This document shows positions 41,301-43,082 of a stretch of DNA of 43,082 bases, in pieces. The DNA is taken from NCBI GenBank assembly GCA_019310425.1, contig JAFDEI010000011.1, forward strand, positions 1-43,082, read 5' to 3'. Within the stretch, counting starts at the first letter, position 1; each line of letters opens with the position of its first letter. The stretch comes from Deltaproteobacteria bacterium (GTDB taxonomy: Bacteria > Myxococcota_A > UBA9160 > SMWR01). Position numbers and translations under genes: made by a program. A model generated the notes under the pieces. The model saw only the letters and a list, made by a program, of their open reading frames with translations, searched no databases and had not been told where the DNA came from.

Positions 41301-41477
41301 GCCCTGGGCCTGATGCCGCTGTTGCTCTCGACCGGAGTCGGAAGCGAAGTCCAACGCCCCCTCGCAACCGTCGTCGTGGGCGGACTGCTCACCTCCACCG
41401 TCGTAACGCTGCTCTTCTTGCCCGCGTTCTACGAGTGGTTCGCAGCGACGCCGGGCCCGGAGGAGACTCACGGCTGA
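38385..41477 (+). CDS. heavy-metal RND efflux pump (CzcA/CusA family)
   Basis: The 1030-residue inner-membrane pump starts at ATG 38385 behind GAGGAG, 12 bases after the adaptor. It begins LVNFSLHNRLLAFVLGLVVMAAGYWSYRALPVDAFPDVSP, has 12 predicted helices and two large periplasmic loops. The proton-relay helix reads LAIAVGMLVDGAIVIVEN with Asp404 and Glu411, but Ala398 replaces the first Asp of the CzcA 'D-D-E' triad. That resembles the CusA (Cu/Ag) pattern more than CzcA. It exports heavy-metal cations from the periplasm; the exact ion cannot be named. Confidence 0.92.
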   Translation: MNRLVNFSLHNRLLAFVLGLVVMAAGYWSYRALPVDAFPDVSPSLVQVFTETEGLAPEEVEKYVTYPVEVAMNGLPGVERIRSVSNFGLSVVNIYFEDGSDIYFARQLVNERLQEAREQIPALFGDPTLGPISTGMGLVLFYYLSDETGERSLTELRTIQDWFVKRQLQTVSGVTEVLGIGGYEKQFQVEVHPENLLRYGLTVGDVIERIRANNLNVGAQFIERNAEEIVVRSVGLAATEADLEGIVLRTEGGIPVYVRDVADVGVGGAVRRGLQTRDGVEEVVAGMVVKLYGENSSSVIERVEEKIEAINRSLPEGVRMVPYYEQKSLVEACIATVRSALVQGVAVVALVVFVFLGGIRPGLVVSLAIPFSVLFAALWMGYLGMSANLMSLGGLAIAVGMLVDGAIVIVENVDRRLRSGEGAGSKLRVVSEACGEVVRPIAFATMIVVTVFAPLFTLQGVEGKTFRPLAYTVALAMLGALVFALVLAPGLASVLLKTRTASPAQGAGGMERMVRGYRRLLAVFVARRWLAGALAAGLLLLGAALLPLLGSEFTPRLQEGTLVVRLTMAPSISLQESQRVTQIVERRLVKIPEIAGVVSRIGRGEVGAHADPVNSAEMYVLLRPKEEWRASTQEELGGVIRERLGRVPGVLVNFTQPIAMTVDELLEGVRAELAIKVFGEDLDLLKSTAEEVSRAVSTVRGAADVQVDQVSGTPQLIIRVNRNAVARYGINVKDVQATIRASIGGEVAGEVFEGVRRFDILVRFAPEYRETVESIRDLIVAGPSGLRVPLSELASFEEVVGPRQITREDNQRFVTVQSNVLGRDIGSFVEEARAVVERSVDLPPGYIVTWGGQFRLQQEANRRLAVVVPVTLMAVLLLLYASFQSWKNAFLILLNIPLALVGGIAALAVTGQNLSVPASVGFIALFGIALGNGMVLVSAINQLMATGLGTRQASIDGASLRLRAVLMTAATTALGLMPLLLSTGVGSEVQRPLATVVVGGLLTSTVVTLLFLPAFYEWFAATPGPEETHG

Positions 41478-41528
41478 TTCGGGCTGATCGAGGCCTCGTG
41501 TCAGGCATCCGGCTCTTTGGCATCGACG

Positions 41529-43082
<1,554 letters not shown>

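Overview
The window is about 43 kb of high-GC DNA with strong G/C preference at third codon positions. It looks like a chromosome segment of a Gram-negative bacterium: there are Sec signal peptides, lipoboxes, an RND/TolC efflux system and an H-NS-like protein. Pkn2-type Ser/Thr kinase plus FHA genes, a probable selenoprotein, a bacterial histone-fold protein and many small delta-type hypotheticals suggest an uncultured deltaproteobacterial lineage (Myxococcota/Desulfobacterota-like). That placement is inference; there is no rRNA or other marker here. I saw no tRNA, rRNA, CRISPR array, prophage or replication origin.

Layout. 0-8 kb: tail of a probable class III adenylate cyclase, a HAF-repeat exported protein, a frameshifted HSL-type hydrolase, a DUF4389 membrane protein, a DNA alkyltransferase, a probable selenocysteine-containing HMA protein, a UbiE-like methyltransferase, a degenerate archaemetzincin coupled to a rhodanese lipoprotein, a zinc-finger/histone-fold protein and a YaiI-type protein with an apparent ATC start. 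8-16 kb: DUF3012 lipoprotein, two GST/DUF1145-type genes, DUF4262, an H-NS-like protein, an ABM monooxygenase behind a perfect CRP-like palindrome, an M50 protease, an LLM oxidoreductase, a DUF457 membrane protein coupled to an ArsC/LMW-phosphatase, an IS1595 remnant and a PHP hydrolase that ends inside a dispersed inverted-repeat element.

16-25 kb: enoyl-CoA hydratase family protein, Nudix hydrolase, PepSY protein, methyltransferase, YceK-type lipoprotein, then a run of mostly uncharacterised small exported or cytoplasmic proteins with a double-ACT regulator, a YkgJ cysteine-cluster protein, an SRPBCC protein and a membrane dipeptidase. 25-32 kb: FHA protein followed by a transmembrane Ser/Thr kinase with an in-frame acidic tandem repeat, a VOC protein, BipA/TypA, a GST-like protein, DUF4404 and a DegT-family aminotransferase. 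32-43 kb: a long TPR lipoprotein, a four-gene heavy-metal efflux operon (small Cys/His protein, TolC-like, lipoprotein adaptor, RND pump) with a structured leader, and the ABC-F protein EttA running off the right edge.

Many neighbours are translationally coupled through ATGA/GTGA overlaps (5955, 13587, 18328, 21426, 23049, 37374), which marks short operons. The most unusual items are the in-frame TGA HMA gene with a SECIS-like hairpin, the zinc-finger histone, the two adjacent hairpins with identical heptaloops at 20.2 kb, and the dispersed repeat shared by 15.7 and 22.5 kb.
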